A DNA stretch of 64,000 nucleotides, taken from contig NC_134087.1 in assembly GCF_000715075.1 (NCBI RefSeq), positions 156,537,436 through 156,601,435 on the forward strand. The letters run 5' to 3'. The position numbers and the translations under genes are program-made. Below are positions 33,636-45,658 of the stretch, one piece after another (positions within the stretch are counted from its first letter, which is position 1; every line of letters begins with the position of its first letter). Source of the DNA: Nicotiana tabacum. Taxonomy: Eukaryota; Streptophyta; Magnoliopsida; Solanales; Solanaceae. The notes below the pieces were generated by a model. It was not told the origin of the DNA. It made no database searches and worked only from the letters and a program-made list of their open reading frames with translations.

Positions 33636-33651
33636 TGGCAACTCTGCTGGG
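33636..33651 (+). promoter_or_regulatory. Primer binding site of element A (tRNA-Arg type)
   Basis: TGGCAACTCTGCTGGG, three bases after the LTR end, in the same arrangement as element C. Confidence 0.75.
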
Positions 33652-34347
33652 TATACCTTTAGGCTCTTACCATAACTAACTTATCTTTTGTGAATTAGTC
33701 CAAGCATGCTCCATTCAACGTACCCTTTTCCCCTTATTTGAATTTGACTGTCTATTTTCAAGCATTTATGACTTCTTTATTCCTAAAACTAACTTGTCTC
33801 CTTTCTTTCTTTTTCTAACTGTCTTTCTATCATTTAATACCGCATTTATTATTTTCTTACGTGCAAATACTTGACTACATGCTATTTATTGCTGCATAAA
33901 TCATGCTCCACATCATACTCCACTCGTGCGTATCAAATCCTATAGAAATGCTTGATGAGTGGTTGCGCTCTTTCTATTTACTACCCTTAAATTCAAAAAG
34001 GCTTATTTGCGGTAAAACTAATCGATTAGCGGTGCAATCGACGGTTTCGTGCCTTTCCCCCTCAAGTTGTCCGCTTGAGGGTACCATTCTAGACCCTATA
34101 GTAACCTTACACTGATTATAATTGTGCATGCATCATGGTCAAACCTATTCAGATTAATATGTTGTCCATATAATATTCCTTTAAGACGAGCCTTATCCAA
34201 AAGTCCACCGGGGTTTCCATAATCCCAACGGACACAACCACATTTTGTGCATCAATTTGGAGAATAAATGCCAATATGCTAATCATGAATGTATAAATAG
34301 TCAAGTCTGGTAGGGCAGAAGGGCCTAAACCCTTTATTTTGCAGAAA
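33652..34347 (+). other. Element A leader before ORF1
   Basis: Non-coding. From about 34020 it aligns with the element C leader (shared TTGTCCGCT and TGCATGCATCATGGTCAAAC). It ends with a pyrimidine-rich stretch and TTTTGCAG at 34344, which looks like a splice acceptor in front of ORF1. Confidence 0.6.
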
Positions 34348-35657
34348 ATGAGGCACAAGGTCCCCAGATTTGGTATGGTTAGCAATATTCCACCATTGCT
34401 ATTGGATTGAGGGGAGGACCTTTCCTTAAGTGACAAGAAACATGTAAGTAAGTACCTGGGTAACTTGCCTTCCCTGCTAGACATTGAGCCAAACAATAAG
34501 TTGATCTAGGATGCCACTTTGTTCCGGGAAAGTGAAAGTTCTGTGTTCCATTTCGGCGACATAGAAATGACACCACTTCTAGAAGAAATTGGACAGCTTG
34601 CGGGATTGACTTGGGATAGTCCATGGTCGCCAAGACTTTGATGGAAGGGATCAATGGACAAACATACACTATAGTCCCCATGATCATAGCCGACATCTAT
34701 AGGGCTCTGGAGCGTTGTCAAAGAGGGGTCAAGCATTTCGAGGGTTGTAACTTGTTGCTGCAGTTGTGGTTATTAGAACATCTTCAAAAAGGGCACTATC
34801 ACCAAGAATTTCCACGAAGGGATTGGAACGACCATATTGACTTCCATCACCCCAAGCGGATGACTTACATTCCAGATAAGTTTGCTCAGCCGGAAAGTGC
34901 CAAAGAATGGGTAGAGTTCTTCGACAATTTGATCGAGGAACAGGTGCAATAGATGTTTGAGTGGTTCCCAATAGACATATTCATCATCAGATCCAAGGAC
35001 GCTCCACACTTGGTGCTGATTGGGCTGAGAGGGATATACCCTTATGTCCCTATCTGAGTTACGAGGCAAGCAAGTAGAAAATAGGTTGTACCAAGGGTTG
35101 CCAAGATGAGTCATTTCAGAGCAAACTTTCAAGACGGCGACGTCCCTTACAAGTGCCAAGATCAGCACATGTGGCACTGCAAAATCATTGTGGAAAAGAA
35201 CACCATTGAGCCAGATAGGTATCATGCTGGGTGTGAACTTCTTTACCCAGCATGGTTAGAGGACAATCTAAAAGGAATGGTGATTCCAGGAGCTGGTCGA
35301 GGGAATAGAATCATAGACGAAGAAGCTGAAGCTCAAGTCAAATACAACAGGCTACGCAAGAGGGTCCACGACTCTGATAATGAGCACCGAGAAATACATG
35401 AGAGGAATGTAAGGTTTACCGAAGAATGGAAAGAAATGGCAGTCACTTCCAACAGGAAATTGGAATATCTGGAGTGAGGAATAGTGGAGCTGGAAGGTAA
35501 AGTCATAAAGAGGATCGAGGATTGCCAGAACGCTGAAGGAACTGAAGGATTACATATGGCCAGAACCTACTTGCTGCTGGGTCTGCGCGAACTAGGGGAC
35601 CTGTATGATGGAGTTAGGAAGATCGAATCTGGGGAAGGTCCTTCTGGGACCAAATAG
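34348..35657 (+). pseudogene. Element A ORF1, broken
   Basis: Homologue of ORF1 in B and C. Conserved blocks include VFHFGDIEMTPLLEEIG, PMIIADIYRALERC, FEGCNLLLQLW, KMSHFRANFQ, HMWHC and RYHAGCE. A charged coiled coil follows, and the ending is SGEGPSGTK. Stops include a TAG at 34950-34952 and others near 35057, 35090 and 35476, and the N-terminal part is out of frame. The conserved Cys/His residues (MWH, YHAGC) recur in C and may matter for fold or metal binding, which is inference. Confidence 0.8.
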
Positions 35658-36064
35658 GCTAGATTTATTTGCTTTCCTAAATGTAGTAAGGCCAAGTGCC
35701 AGTAGTTCGTTACTTTTCTATTATCTTAGTGTCATTTTGGGATTCGTCTATTTTTACATTATGAAATGAAGTATTTATTGGCATCCAAAGTTCTCCAAAT
35801 CTATTTATCGTTAGGCCTACCTCGGGCATAATGAGGCTCCCAAATTAGGACACGAATTTACATTTCTACAATATGTGTTTAAATACTGCAAACATTTCAG
35901 AATCTTCACTGACTTGTTACCTTTTTTGTTTTTCCTTATTTTGATTATTCCCATCCCCTTAGGTTGGTTCACTCACACTGGCCTCATTAGCGTATCATAC
36001 CAGATCCAGAGGCCCTCCACCTCCTCCTCCTCCAAGCAATACAAAAGGCAGAGGAAAAGAAAAA
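35658..36064 (+). other. Spacer between ORF1 and gag, element A
   Basis: Non-coding, about 70-80% alike by eye with the element C spacer (56891-57298). It contains a CTGAC branch-point-like sequence near 35910, a long T-rich tract and TTAG/G at 35961, so it could be a splice acceptor ahead of gag. Confidence 0.5.
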
Positions 36065-39000
36065 ATGGATGATTTAAGTGGTATCCGAAAGGAGAATGTT
36101 GAGAACACAGAAACTTCAGATGAATGGAGTACTTCGACACCAAAAAACCTAGTCTTAAGATTGGAACAAAAGATACTGGAACTGCAAGGAGAACTTGAGC
36201 AGGTTTGCAACTTGGCAAACTTGTCACTCACCCTGAATGTCCCTGACATCAACCAATAGAACACAAAGAACCCAGCACCTCCCCAAAACACACAAAACCA
36301 ACATCCACAAAATCCTCCCGCACCAAATCAATACGCAACTCCACCCCAAAATCTTAATCCATTACAAATACCAACTCCGCCACAACATCACCACCAACCA
36401 ATTCAATACCCACCAACCACAACTTACCACACTCCCCAAAATACACAACAACCCATTCCCGATCCTCAAAACTTCACCAATAACCATTATTACAACCAAG
36501 TCCCTAGCACTCATCAAAGCAACCCTATATATGTAAAAACTGTGCCTCACTCTATCCAACTAATATCCTATACACTGAAATCCTTCGAGAAGGGCCTGCT
36601 CACTAAGAACATGGCTGAAGAACTCAAAAAGTTGACGAGCCGAGTTCAGGATGTTGAAGGGGACAAAGGAATAGAAGGTTTAAACTATGAAGACCTTTGT
36701 ATATAGCCAGATGTAGAACTGCCAGAGGGATACAAACCTCCCAAGTTCGAGATGTTCGATGGTATATGTGATCCCAGGGTTCATCTGAGGACCTATTGTG
36801 ACAAGCTTGTCGGGGTCGGGAAAGACGAAAAGATCCGAATGAAAATCTTTATGAGGAGTCTTACTGAGGATGCTTTGTCTTGGTACATCAGCCAAGCTCC
36901 CAATAAATGGTCCAATTGGGTGAGTATGGCATCAGATTTCATGGACCGATTCAGGTTCAATACGGAGAACGCACCGGATGTTTTCTACATTCAAAATCTT
37001 AAGAAGAAACCTACTGAGACTTTTCGCGAGTATGCTACTCGTTGGAGATCGGAAGCGGCCAAGGTCAGGCCATCTTTGGACGAGGAACAGATGAACAAGT
37101 TCTTCGCCAGAGCACTGGATCCGCAATATTATAAAAGGTTGATGGTTATCGAAAATCATAAATTCTCTGATATCATCAAACTTGGAGAAAGAATTGAAGA
37201 AGGAATCAAGAGTGGGATGGTAACGAATTTTGAGGCACTACATGCCACAAATAAGGCATTACAATCAGGTGGCATATCGAAGAAGAGAGATGGTGGGGCA
37301 GTAATGGTGGCTTAGGTCCCGAAATCTCCACTTACATATCAAACACCTCCTCCTACATATCAAACACCTCCACCCACAAATCAAAAGCGTCCACCCACAT
37401 ATCACACACCTTAACTCACATACCAAGCACCACCGCCCACATATCAACCCTCATCTCCCAGATATTCCCAACCAACTGTTGTCCATCACACCTATAACTC
37501 TCAACCATCTCATTTCCAATCACCTCTAACTCGCCAAAACTTTCCAAGACCAAGACCCAATTTCGACCGAAAGCCACCCAGACAATACACCACCATTGTT
37601 GAACCCATCGACCAACTATATGAAAGATTGAAAGCCATTGGTTATGTCACCCCCATTCCCGCCGTAGAATTGGAGAATCCATCCCAATGGGTTATTCCGA
37701 ATAAAAATTGTGCGTACCACTCCTATATGAAGGGGCACACCACTGATGAATGCAGGACATTGAAAGATAAGATCCAGACACTAATTGACAACAAGGTCAT
37801 GCAGGTAAAAGAAGTCGCGCCCAATATCCGCAACAACCCCCTCCCTGATCATAAAGGTGGTGGGGTACATGTTATAGAGACAAACGAAGAATTGGACCCT
37901 GAAGGGTCGATTGGGCTTATTCGAGAAGGCGATGACTTTAAAGTTGCAGTTACGCTTACTCCTATTGTGGTAGAGACTCAGTCAGCAATCAAGGTCGAAG
38001 TAGCTGCACCGATTCCATTTGAGGTAGAGGTAGCTCCACCTGCGGCCACCCCCGCTCCATTTGAAGTAGAAGTGGTCACACCTTTCATAGTGATAGTGTC
38101 AACTACACCTCCTTTCGACTCAAAAGTAATACCTTGGGATTACGTTGTCGAAGCTCGGCAAAAAAGGAAGGCGAAGGTAGAGGAATATGATGCCACATAA
38201 GGAATGACGAGGACTGGAAGAGTCTATACGCCTGAACATTTGGGAGGACCAAGCAAGGATGCCACTACCAGGCAGCCTGTCATTGAGACAGGGCCAGATG
38301 ACTTGTGGAGGAATGTACAAGCAAAGGAGTATTCCATCATTGACCATCTGAACAAAACCCTAGCTCAGATATCCATCCTGTCACTGTTGCAAAATTCAGA
38401 GGCACTTAAGAATACTTTAATGAAGGTGTTGAGCGAGACTTATGTACCCATTAACATCACTGGCAGAGAAATGGCCAATATGGTAGGGCAAGTACTGGAA
38501 TGTCATAACATCATCTTGCATGAAGATGAGCTACCGCCTGAAGAGCTTAATCACAATTGAGCATTGCACATCACAGTGTAATTTGAAGACAAATTCATTG
38601 CTAGGGTCCTGGTTGCCGGAGGTTCGATCCTCAATATTTGTCCGTTGGACACTCTGAAAAGGTTGGACAAAGGTTTTCATAAAATACGGGTAGGAAGCAT
38701 GAACATGAAAGATTTTGATGGGTCCCAAAGGGCCACAATCGGGGAAATCAACCTTTGCTTACAGATGGGGCCAACTTGGTTTGACGTCAAGTTTCAGGTG
38801 CTCGACATGCCAGCTTCATATAATCTTTTGTTGGGCCGACCATGGATCCATGCCGTTGGAGCCGTGCCTTCCACACTACATCAAGCTGTGAAATTCGAAT
38901 GGAATCGTTAGGATGTAATCATTAACGGAGATGGGAGTAACCCCATTTACACCAGTCAAACCATCCTGGTAATTGGACATAGAAGAAGTCTAAGAGAGGA

Positions 39001-39479
39001 AACTTATCATCACATTGCGCATATCAATGCTGTTGAGAAGGACAAATGGTGGAGTAGCAAAATAGAAAGCATATTGGCATGGTCTGGGTATGAGCCCGGC
39101 AAAGGGCTGGGAAGAACCTCCAAGGTATCACTAAACCGATATGGCTGAAAGGTCATGGTACCACTTTTGGGCTCGAATATCAGTACACATGGCAAGAATA
39201 CAATGATTGGTCACCTCCATGGTGCGGACCGTATTACCCTCTCGAGCAACTAGTGCCACACTTAGAACAATCTTTGTACCAAACTGATACGATATGGGGG
39301 ACTGCAGAAGAGGAAACATTAGTTGGGTTGAAAAATATGTTCTTGGAGGATGAAGACATGGACTACAGTGCCATAATTGAGGAGGAGGAGGAAGAAGGCC
39401 TCATTATTTAGACTGTAAAGAAAGGAGATGTTCTCAAGAACTGGACCGCCATACCATCCCAGGCCCGCCGAGTCCTTGG
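36065..39479 (+). pseudogene. Element A gag-protease, broken
   Basis: In order: coiled-coil start (RLEQKILELQGELEQ), Pro/Gln/Asn-rich linker, capsid domain (36720-37260; EDALSWYISQ, FREYATRWRSEAAK), a Pro/Tyr-rich repeat, a zinc-knuckle-like CAYH...GHTTDEC near 37709 (His in place of the second Cys), and protease near 38600. The catalytic Asp is lost (VAGGS for VDGGS), but the late block LLGRPWIHA is kept. Next comes a G-patch-like GYEPGKGLG at 39089, followed by a frameshift. Most stops lie in one frame (36704, 37313, 38198 and 38558 areas), so point decay dominates. The protein would be non-functional. Confidence 0.85.
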
Positions 39480-39659
39480 GTAGCATGGCACATTTTCTTT
39501 CTATAGCCATCCTAGGCATTTAAGATTTTCACTAATTTTGATTTAAAGACTTACTTGTTTCAAAATAAATGCTCGATTCATCAAGCCGCACTTATCTGGA
39601 TGTTGTTTAATTTTAATCAAACGCATTTGCTCTTTATTATTCACTACTATTTTCTACAG
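39480..39659 (+). other. Predicted 180-nt intron between gag-pro and pol, element A
   Basis: The donor CTTGG/GTAGCA (39479/39480) and acceptor TTTTCTACAG/TG (39659/39660) sit where element B has its intron, with almost the same length (180 against 179). Joining the exons keeps the reading frame into the pol start. The unspliced path hits a TAG at the donor, as in B. Confidence 0.75.
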
Positions 39660-42600
39660 TGTTATTATTACTTTTCCTGATGAACTGGTGACTGTGACAT
39701 ATAATGAGGCAACACAACATAAGGATAGTGATTCAGATGAAGAAGATGAGATACCCGAGGAAGTTGTCAGGGAAGTTGAAAATTGTAAGAATAAGCCCAA
39801 GTCCAATCTGGACGAAACCGAAGCAGTAAATTTGGGGGACGCCGAGACCGTCAAGGAGACTCGCATTAGCATTCACTTGTCACCAACAGAGAAGGAAGAG
39901 TATATTCATTTCCTAAAAGAGTATGAGGACATTTTTGCATGGTCATATGATGACATAACCGGTTTGAGCGCGTCCATAGTGGCTCACAAGTTACCTACTA
40001 ATCCTATGTGTCCGCCAGTAAAGCAGAAACTCAGAAAACTCAAACCCGACATGAGCCTGAAAATCAAGGAGAAAGTTAACAAGCAGATCAAAGCCAAAAT
40101 TCTCAGGGTACTCAAGTACCCAACTTGGTTAGCTAACATTGTGCCAGTTCCGAAGAAGGATGGGAAAGTTAGGGTATGTGTTGACTATCGAGATTTAAAC
40201 AAATCAAGTCCCAAGAATGACTTTCCACTGCCAAACATACACATTTTGATCGATAACTGTGCCAAGAATGAACTCCAATCCTTTGTAGATTGCTTCGCGG
40301 GTTATCACCAGATCTGGATGGATGAAGAAGACACGGAAAAAACAGCTTTTATCACACCATAGGGAGTATACTGCTACAAGATTATGCCATTTGGTCTAAA
40401 GAATGTTGGGGCTACCTACATGAGATCCATGACAACCATCTTCCATGATATGATACATAAGGAGATAGAGGTGTATGTAGATGATGTCACTATCAAATCC
40501 AAGAGGGCCGAAGATTACATAGCGGACTAGAGAAAGTTCTTCGACAGGCTAAGGAGGTACAATTTGAAATGAACCTAGCAAAATGTGCATTCGGGGTTCC
40601 CACAGGAAAGTTATTGGGATTCATTGTCATTCATCGAGGGATCAAGCTCGATCCATCTAAAGTCAAAGCTATTCAAGAGTTATCGCCACCTAGTAGCAAA
40701 AATGACGTGATGAGCTTCCTAGGATGCCTCAACTACATCAGTCGCTTCAAAGTACAATCCACAGTAATATGTGAACCCATTTTCAAGATGTTGAGGAAAG
40801 ATGCCGAGACAAGCTGGATAGAGGATTATCAGAGAGCCTACGACACAATCAAAGAGTACTTATCCACACCACCAGTTCTGTCCTGCCGGAACCCGGATGG
40901 CCTTTGTTACTCTATCTATTTGCCTTGGACGGAGCCTTCAGATGTGTTCTAGGACAACATGACGGGACATGAAGAAAGGAGCAAGCCATATATTACTTGA
41001 GTAAGAAGTTCACACCATATGAAGCACGATACTCTCTACTGGAACGCACTTGTTGTGTTTTGACCTGGACGACTCAGAAATTGAGGCATTACTTCTGTAC
41101 CTACACTACATACCTCATATCCAGGATGGGCCCTCTGAAGTACATATTTTATAAACCCATGCCGACTGGGAAATTAGCCAAGTGGCAGATACTATTGAGT
41201 GAGTTCAAGATCGTTGATGTAACTCAAAAGGCGGTCAAAGGACAGGCATTGGCAGATCATCTTGCTGAAAACCCGGTGGGAGGAGAATACGAACCCTTGA
41301 AAACGTATTTTCCTGATGAAGAAGTATCATTTGTAGGAGAAGACATTACCGACGCATACGACGGTTGGAGGATGTTCTTTGCTAGAGCTGCAAATTTCAA
41401 AGGAGTGGGCATTGGAGCAGTTTTGGTATCAAAAGCGGGTCAACATTATCCGGTATCTGCTAAACTCAAATTTTCCTGCACCAACAACATGACGGAATAT
41501 GAAGCCTACATACTAGGACTCGACATAGAAATCGACATGAATATTTAGGTGCTACCGGTAATCGGCGATTCAGATTTGCTTGTGCACCAGGTACAAGGAG
41601 AGTGGGCCACCAAATATTCCAAGATATTGCCATTTATGAACCATGTGCAACAATTGAGAAAGAGTTTCACAAAGATAGAGTTTCGATATGTGCCCAAAAT
41701 TCAGAACGAGTTCGCCGATGCATTGGCCACTTTATCATCCATGATACAACATCCAGATAAGAATTACATTGACCCTATCCCCGTGAGGATTCATAATCAG
41801 CTGACATATTGTGTTCATATTGAAGAAGAAATAGATGGAAAGCCTTGGTTCTATGACATCATGGAGTATTTGTCGAGGGGAGAATACTCGGAGCATGCAA
41901 ACCACACTCAGAAATGTGCACTCTGGAGATTGTCCAATCACTTCTTCTATAGTGGAGGAAATTTGTATAGAAGAACTCCCGATTTGGGATTTCTAAGATG
42001 TGTCGACGAGAAAGAAGCTTCTAAGCTGCTTGAGGATGTGCATGCCAGAACCTGTGGCCCGCACATGAATGGTTTTGTCTTGGCTACGAAGATACTCAAG
42101 GTCGGTTACTTTTGGATGACCATGGAGACAGATTGCATCCAGTATGTTAGCAAATGCTTTCAATTCCAGATGCATGCCGATATGATAAAAGTGTCGCCAA
42201 ATGAGCTCAATGCAACAATCTCACCTTGGCCATTTACTTCAATTGAGCCCACTGCTTCAAACGGACACAGGTTTATTCTAGTAGCCATTGATTACTTCAC
42301 AAAATGGGTAGAGGCTACATCTTACAAAGCTGTAATCAAGCAATTCATTGCAGATTTGTCAAAGATCATATTGTTTGCCGATTTTGAGTTCCCGAGTCCA
42401 TTATTACTGATAATGCCACCAATCTCAACAGAGATTTGATGAAGGCCATGTGTGAAAATTTCAAAATCAAGCACAAGAATTCCACAGCCCATAGACCTCA
42501 TATGAATGGAGCCATAGAAGCCGCCAACAAAAATATCAAGAAGATACTAAGGAAGATGGTAGAGAACCACAAACAATGGCACGAGAAGCTACCTTTTGCT

Positions 42601-43068
42601 TTATTGGGATACCGCACTACAGTTCGCACATCAACCGGGACAACTCCCTACATGGTTGTTTATGGTACCAAGGCTGTCATCCCAGCCGAGGTAGAGATTC
42701 CTTCTTTAAGAATCATATAGGAAGCTGAACTCAACGATGCAGAATGGATAAGAAGTCACTATAAACAATTGACCCTTATTTATTGAAAGAGGATGAACGG
42801 AGTATGTCACGACCAACTTTATCATAATAGAATGTTCAAAGCTTTCAACAAAAAGGTCAAACCAAGGCAATTTGCACAAGGTCAGTTGTTGCTGAAGAAG
42901 ATCTTCCCGCATCAAGATGAAGCCAAAGGGAAATTCTTTCCCAACTAGAAAGGCCCGTACATGGTTTACAGGGTGCTGATGGAAGGAGCACTCATACTTG
43001 AAGAAATGGATGGAGAAATATGGCAAAAATCAATTAATTCAGACGCAGTCAAGAGATACTATGCTTAG
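39660..43068 (+). pseudogene. Element A pol, broken
   Basis: All parts are present but scattered over frames: acidic N-terminus, RT (39990-40620; VCVDYRDLN and EVYVDD), degenerate first RNase H (40860-41300), second RNase H (41360-41740; FFARAANFKGVGIGAVL has lost the first Asp, DGA to RA), and integrase (42020-42720). The integrase has an HHCC region, the NGHRFILVAIDYFTKW block and GAIEAANKN, which retains the last catalytic Glu. The end is DAVKRYYA at 43066, matching element B exactly. TAG stops at 40360 and 40528, several frameshifts and a short loss before the integrase core make it dead. Confidence 0.9.
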
Positions 43069-43101
43069 ATTATTTACATTTTCTTATCTGATGTAATTGA
43101 A

Positions 43102-43141
43102 CTACGCTTGACCTGATTCCCATTTAAGAGGAGATACGTAG
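43102..43141 (+). other. Conserved hairpin module, copy A1
   Basis: GAACTACGCTTGACC, TGATTCC, then GATACGTAGGCAGCC. The outer stem CTACG/CGTAG is perfect; the inner stem is weak here (TCC/GGA). It lies 33 nt after the pol stop. Confidence 0.65.
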
Positions 43142-43197
43142 GCAGCCTTATGGGTTCGGTCATATCATAATAAAATTTCCATTTCCCCCAAGATCAG

Positions 43198-43420
43198 AAA
43201 CTGGGGCAGAATTTTGAGGAGGACCCTTAAAATTCCGGAACAAGTCTAGCCAAGCCAACATGTGTCAGACGGTCATATATCAGTTAAGAAACTGGGGCAA
43301 AATTTTGGGAATGATTCTCAAAATTCCAAAGAAGGTGCACCAAGGCCTATTAGTCGCAAGCGGTCAAAAGATCATCTACCAAACTGGGGCATAATATTGA
43401 GGAGGACCCTCAAAATTCCA
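43198..43420 (+). repeat. Three copies of an AACTGGGGCA hairpin repeat, period about 91 bp
   Basis: Copies start near 43198, 43289 and 43380. Each has AACTGGGGCA followed by a stem-loop; in the first, GAATTTTGAGG pairs with CCCTTAAAATTC with one wobble or mismatch. Element C has two related copies at 61683 and 61776. Confidence 0.75.
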
Positions 43421-43904
43421 ACATAAGAAAGCTGCAGTGTCTCTGAAATATGTCACAATCACTAGTTCATCTAGAAAGCACTTGATATATCAAAACGTTC
43501 CTAAAATAACTCTATTTTTATTAATAATTGCATATTTTTAAAAATTCTATTTCCGTAATAGTCAGGTGTTACCCAGGGAAACTCGAAAAGACCTCCAGAA
43601 CAGAGCAAAGCAAGGCCAGCAAACGAAGGCACGAATCAACCTCCCCTCACCAAACTTACAATTTTTCTTTGAATGCAGGCACATATGACGTAGAGATAGC
43701 ATCCGAAAATATATACACGTAACAAATTCGCTATCAATCAGGACATCAGACACCGAATATATCTGCAGCAAAGAAATATACTACTCTTATTTGATACTTG
43801 CTCTCTACATGATTACTTCACAATATATTTTCGACTTATTACTTTCAGAAGCGACTATAATATACGGTTTTCCTTATTTGTTATTTTCACATATAATTTG
43901 CATG

Positions 43905-44324
43905 CAGGGGTAGATTCATGTATAATGAAGCGTGACACCGCTTCATCAATTATTTTTACCAAATTTCATACAAATAATACAAATTTTTTATCAAATAAGT
44001 ATATATAGCAGATGAGTGGTACCACTTAACACAACTCTTTTCTTAGTCCGATAATTTAGTGCCTGCATCATTTCCTCTAGGTCTAGTGTTCGATCCTCCT
44101 TAGTAGCTATTTTTAGCAAATTTTCAAGCTTATTTTTTTTGAAAAAAAAGTAGGTTGAGCAGGATTTGAACTCCTGACCTCCTATAAACAAAAAACTCTT
44201 ATAACCAGCGGGATAACACCCAATCTTTTTTTATTATGAGAAAAAAAATATAATAAGTAATTAGACTATTAGTTCCTTTATTTAAATGTGACACCGCTTG
44301 CAACAAATTTTGCGTACGCCCTTA
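43905..44324. mobile_element. hAT-like MITE
   Basis: The left end is CAGGGGTAGA and the right end reads TAAGGGCGTA on the other strand, giving weak but hAT-style termini. Flanking 8-mers TTTGCATG (43897-43904) and TCTACATG (44325-44332) match at 6 of 8 bases, as an aged 8-bp duplication would. There is no ORF. GTGACACCGCTT occurs near both ends as a direct repeat (43932 and 44288). Inside are two B-box-like stretches (GTGTTCGATCC on plus near 44088, GAGTTCAAATCC on minus near 44167), so SINE-derived pieces are an alternative. Confidence 0.45.
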
Positions 44325-45658
44325 TCTACATGACCGCGTGATTTCCTAGTAACAAATAGACACACATTTAACCCTTCATCGGAGAGCTCCATGCGTGAGC
44401 AACGATTAAGCAACATCCAATCTTTCTTAACACTTTGTACGCTTGAAGGTCTCTCTTCTACGGAAGGGTACAGAGACGAGGCCTTTGATCCAACTCTTTT
44501 TTACTTAAAGAAATGAAAATCCAAAAATCAGGTAATCCATAGGTCGGATAACAATTTTTTCTAGTAGCACCCACGACAAATGTACCTCTGCAGGATAGAC
44601 CTCAACAAAAAATTTAAGAGTTACGACAACAAGTGATTGAGTTCAGTAGTTCCTCATATAAAATTATGATTTCATCACGAGTTGACTTAAATTTTTTTTA
44701 TAGCCAAGTTGGCCCAATTTTTAATAGGCTATAACATTTCAAGATTTATTTTTTAGTGGCAACTAGATTCGCCACAGAAAGTTTAAATGTCGCTACATAA
44801 TAGCATTTATGGTAATAGCATGGTGCCGAGTAGTTGTTGACTATAGTATGTGGCAAATACTTATCGGTAGTGACACATAATGGTCGCCCCAAAAAAATTG
44901 ATATTTCATGGCTATATATGTCATTGCAAAAGTTAATTTAGATAGCCACCAGAATTTACTCTAGAAAAGTCGTTATATGAGCAAGTGCTGAACTCAATGA
45001 TTCAAAATGAGCAAGAATCAATAATGAAAATAACCCAAGCTATATAAGTAAGGTTTGAATGATTCTACACAATGTACAAACGCTAAGATATAACAAAAAT
45101 TTATAACAATAAAAATATTTTGGATATTCTCAAAAATAATTAGACACCAAAGAATGGTCTTATGAAAGATAACTCCTGAAAAGAAAATCAAGTCAATTAT
45201 CATGTAAGGTTAGAATAAGTTTATTTTTTCCCTTATCAAAAAGTAAAGAACCTTTTTTTCTAAATTTAATTAATGAGCTCTCTCATTAAGACTCATAATT
45301 CAGAAGACTTAGCCAATTGATTGATAATTTAACGTCAATACAAATTTAATATAGAATTACTTAAATTAATAGATGTAATCAGTTATAGTGTTGGTCAAAC
45401 AAAAATAGATTACTTAATAAAATTTCGATAGAAATAAACTCACTAAGAACGAACATACAATCAAACTTCTTTATATAAACCTCATGTGTTCCGAATTTTG
45501 TTTTATTATGACGAAATGTTGTATAAAGACAATATATTACTTCCTGCATTTTAAATTATATGAACATATTTTATTTTTTGTCTGTGCAAAAAAGAATGAC
45601 CCCTTTCCATATTTGAATATAATTTATTTTTGTGCAATGATTTATCACCACACAAAAT
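44325..45658. other. Unclassified AT-rich region
   Basis: No coding signal. From about 44750 short stretches such as AGTGGCAACTAGATTCGCCAC recall the GTGGCGAC/GTCGCCAC inverted motifs of some plant DNA transposons, but no termini can be defined. Confidence 0.5.

Larger units (their letters stand above)
6643..43904 (+). mobile_element. Element A: decayed Tat/Ogre-type Ty3/gypsy element, interrupted by element B
   Basis: The plus-strand order is: 5' LTR (6643-11307 plus 33593-33632), tRNA-Arg primer site (33636), ORF1 (34348-35657), gag-protease (36065-39479), a predicted intron, RT-RNase H-aRNase H-integrase (39660-43068) and 3' UTR (43069-43904). ORF1 upstream of gag and the second RNase H place it in the Tat lineage. 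Many stops and frameshifts show that it is old. The 3' end (polypurine tract and 3' LTR) is missing; recognisable sequence stops at the hAT-like MITE at 43905. The 11303-33592 interval belongs to element B and its target duplication. Confidence 0.85.
43069..43904 (+). other. Element A 3' UTR, truncated
   Basis: It holds one hairpin module (43102-43141), three copies of a hairpin-bearing repeat (43198-43420) and sequence matching element C's 3' UTR up to the CTTTGAATGCAGGCAC block near 43668. The matching tandem arrays, polypurine tract and 3' LTR of element C have no counterpart here. Confidence 0.7.

Noticed and set aside
44325..45240. CACTA or Mutator-type element suggested by GTGGC/GCCAC phrases
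   Set aside because: I could not find paired terminal repeats or a target duplication.
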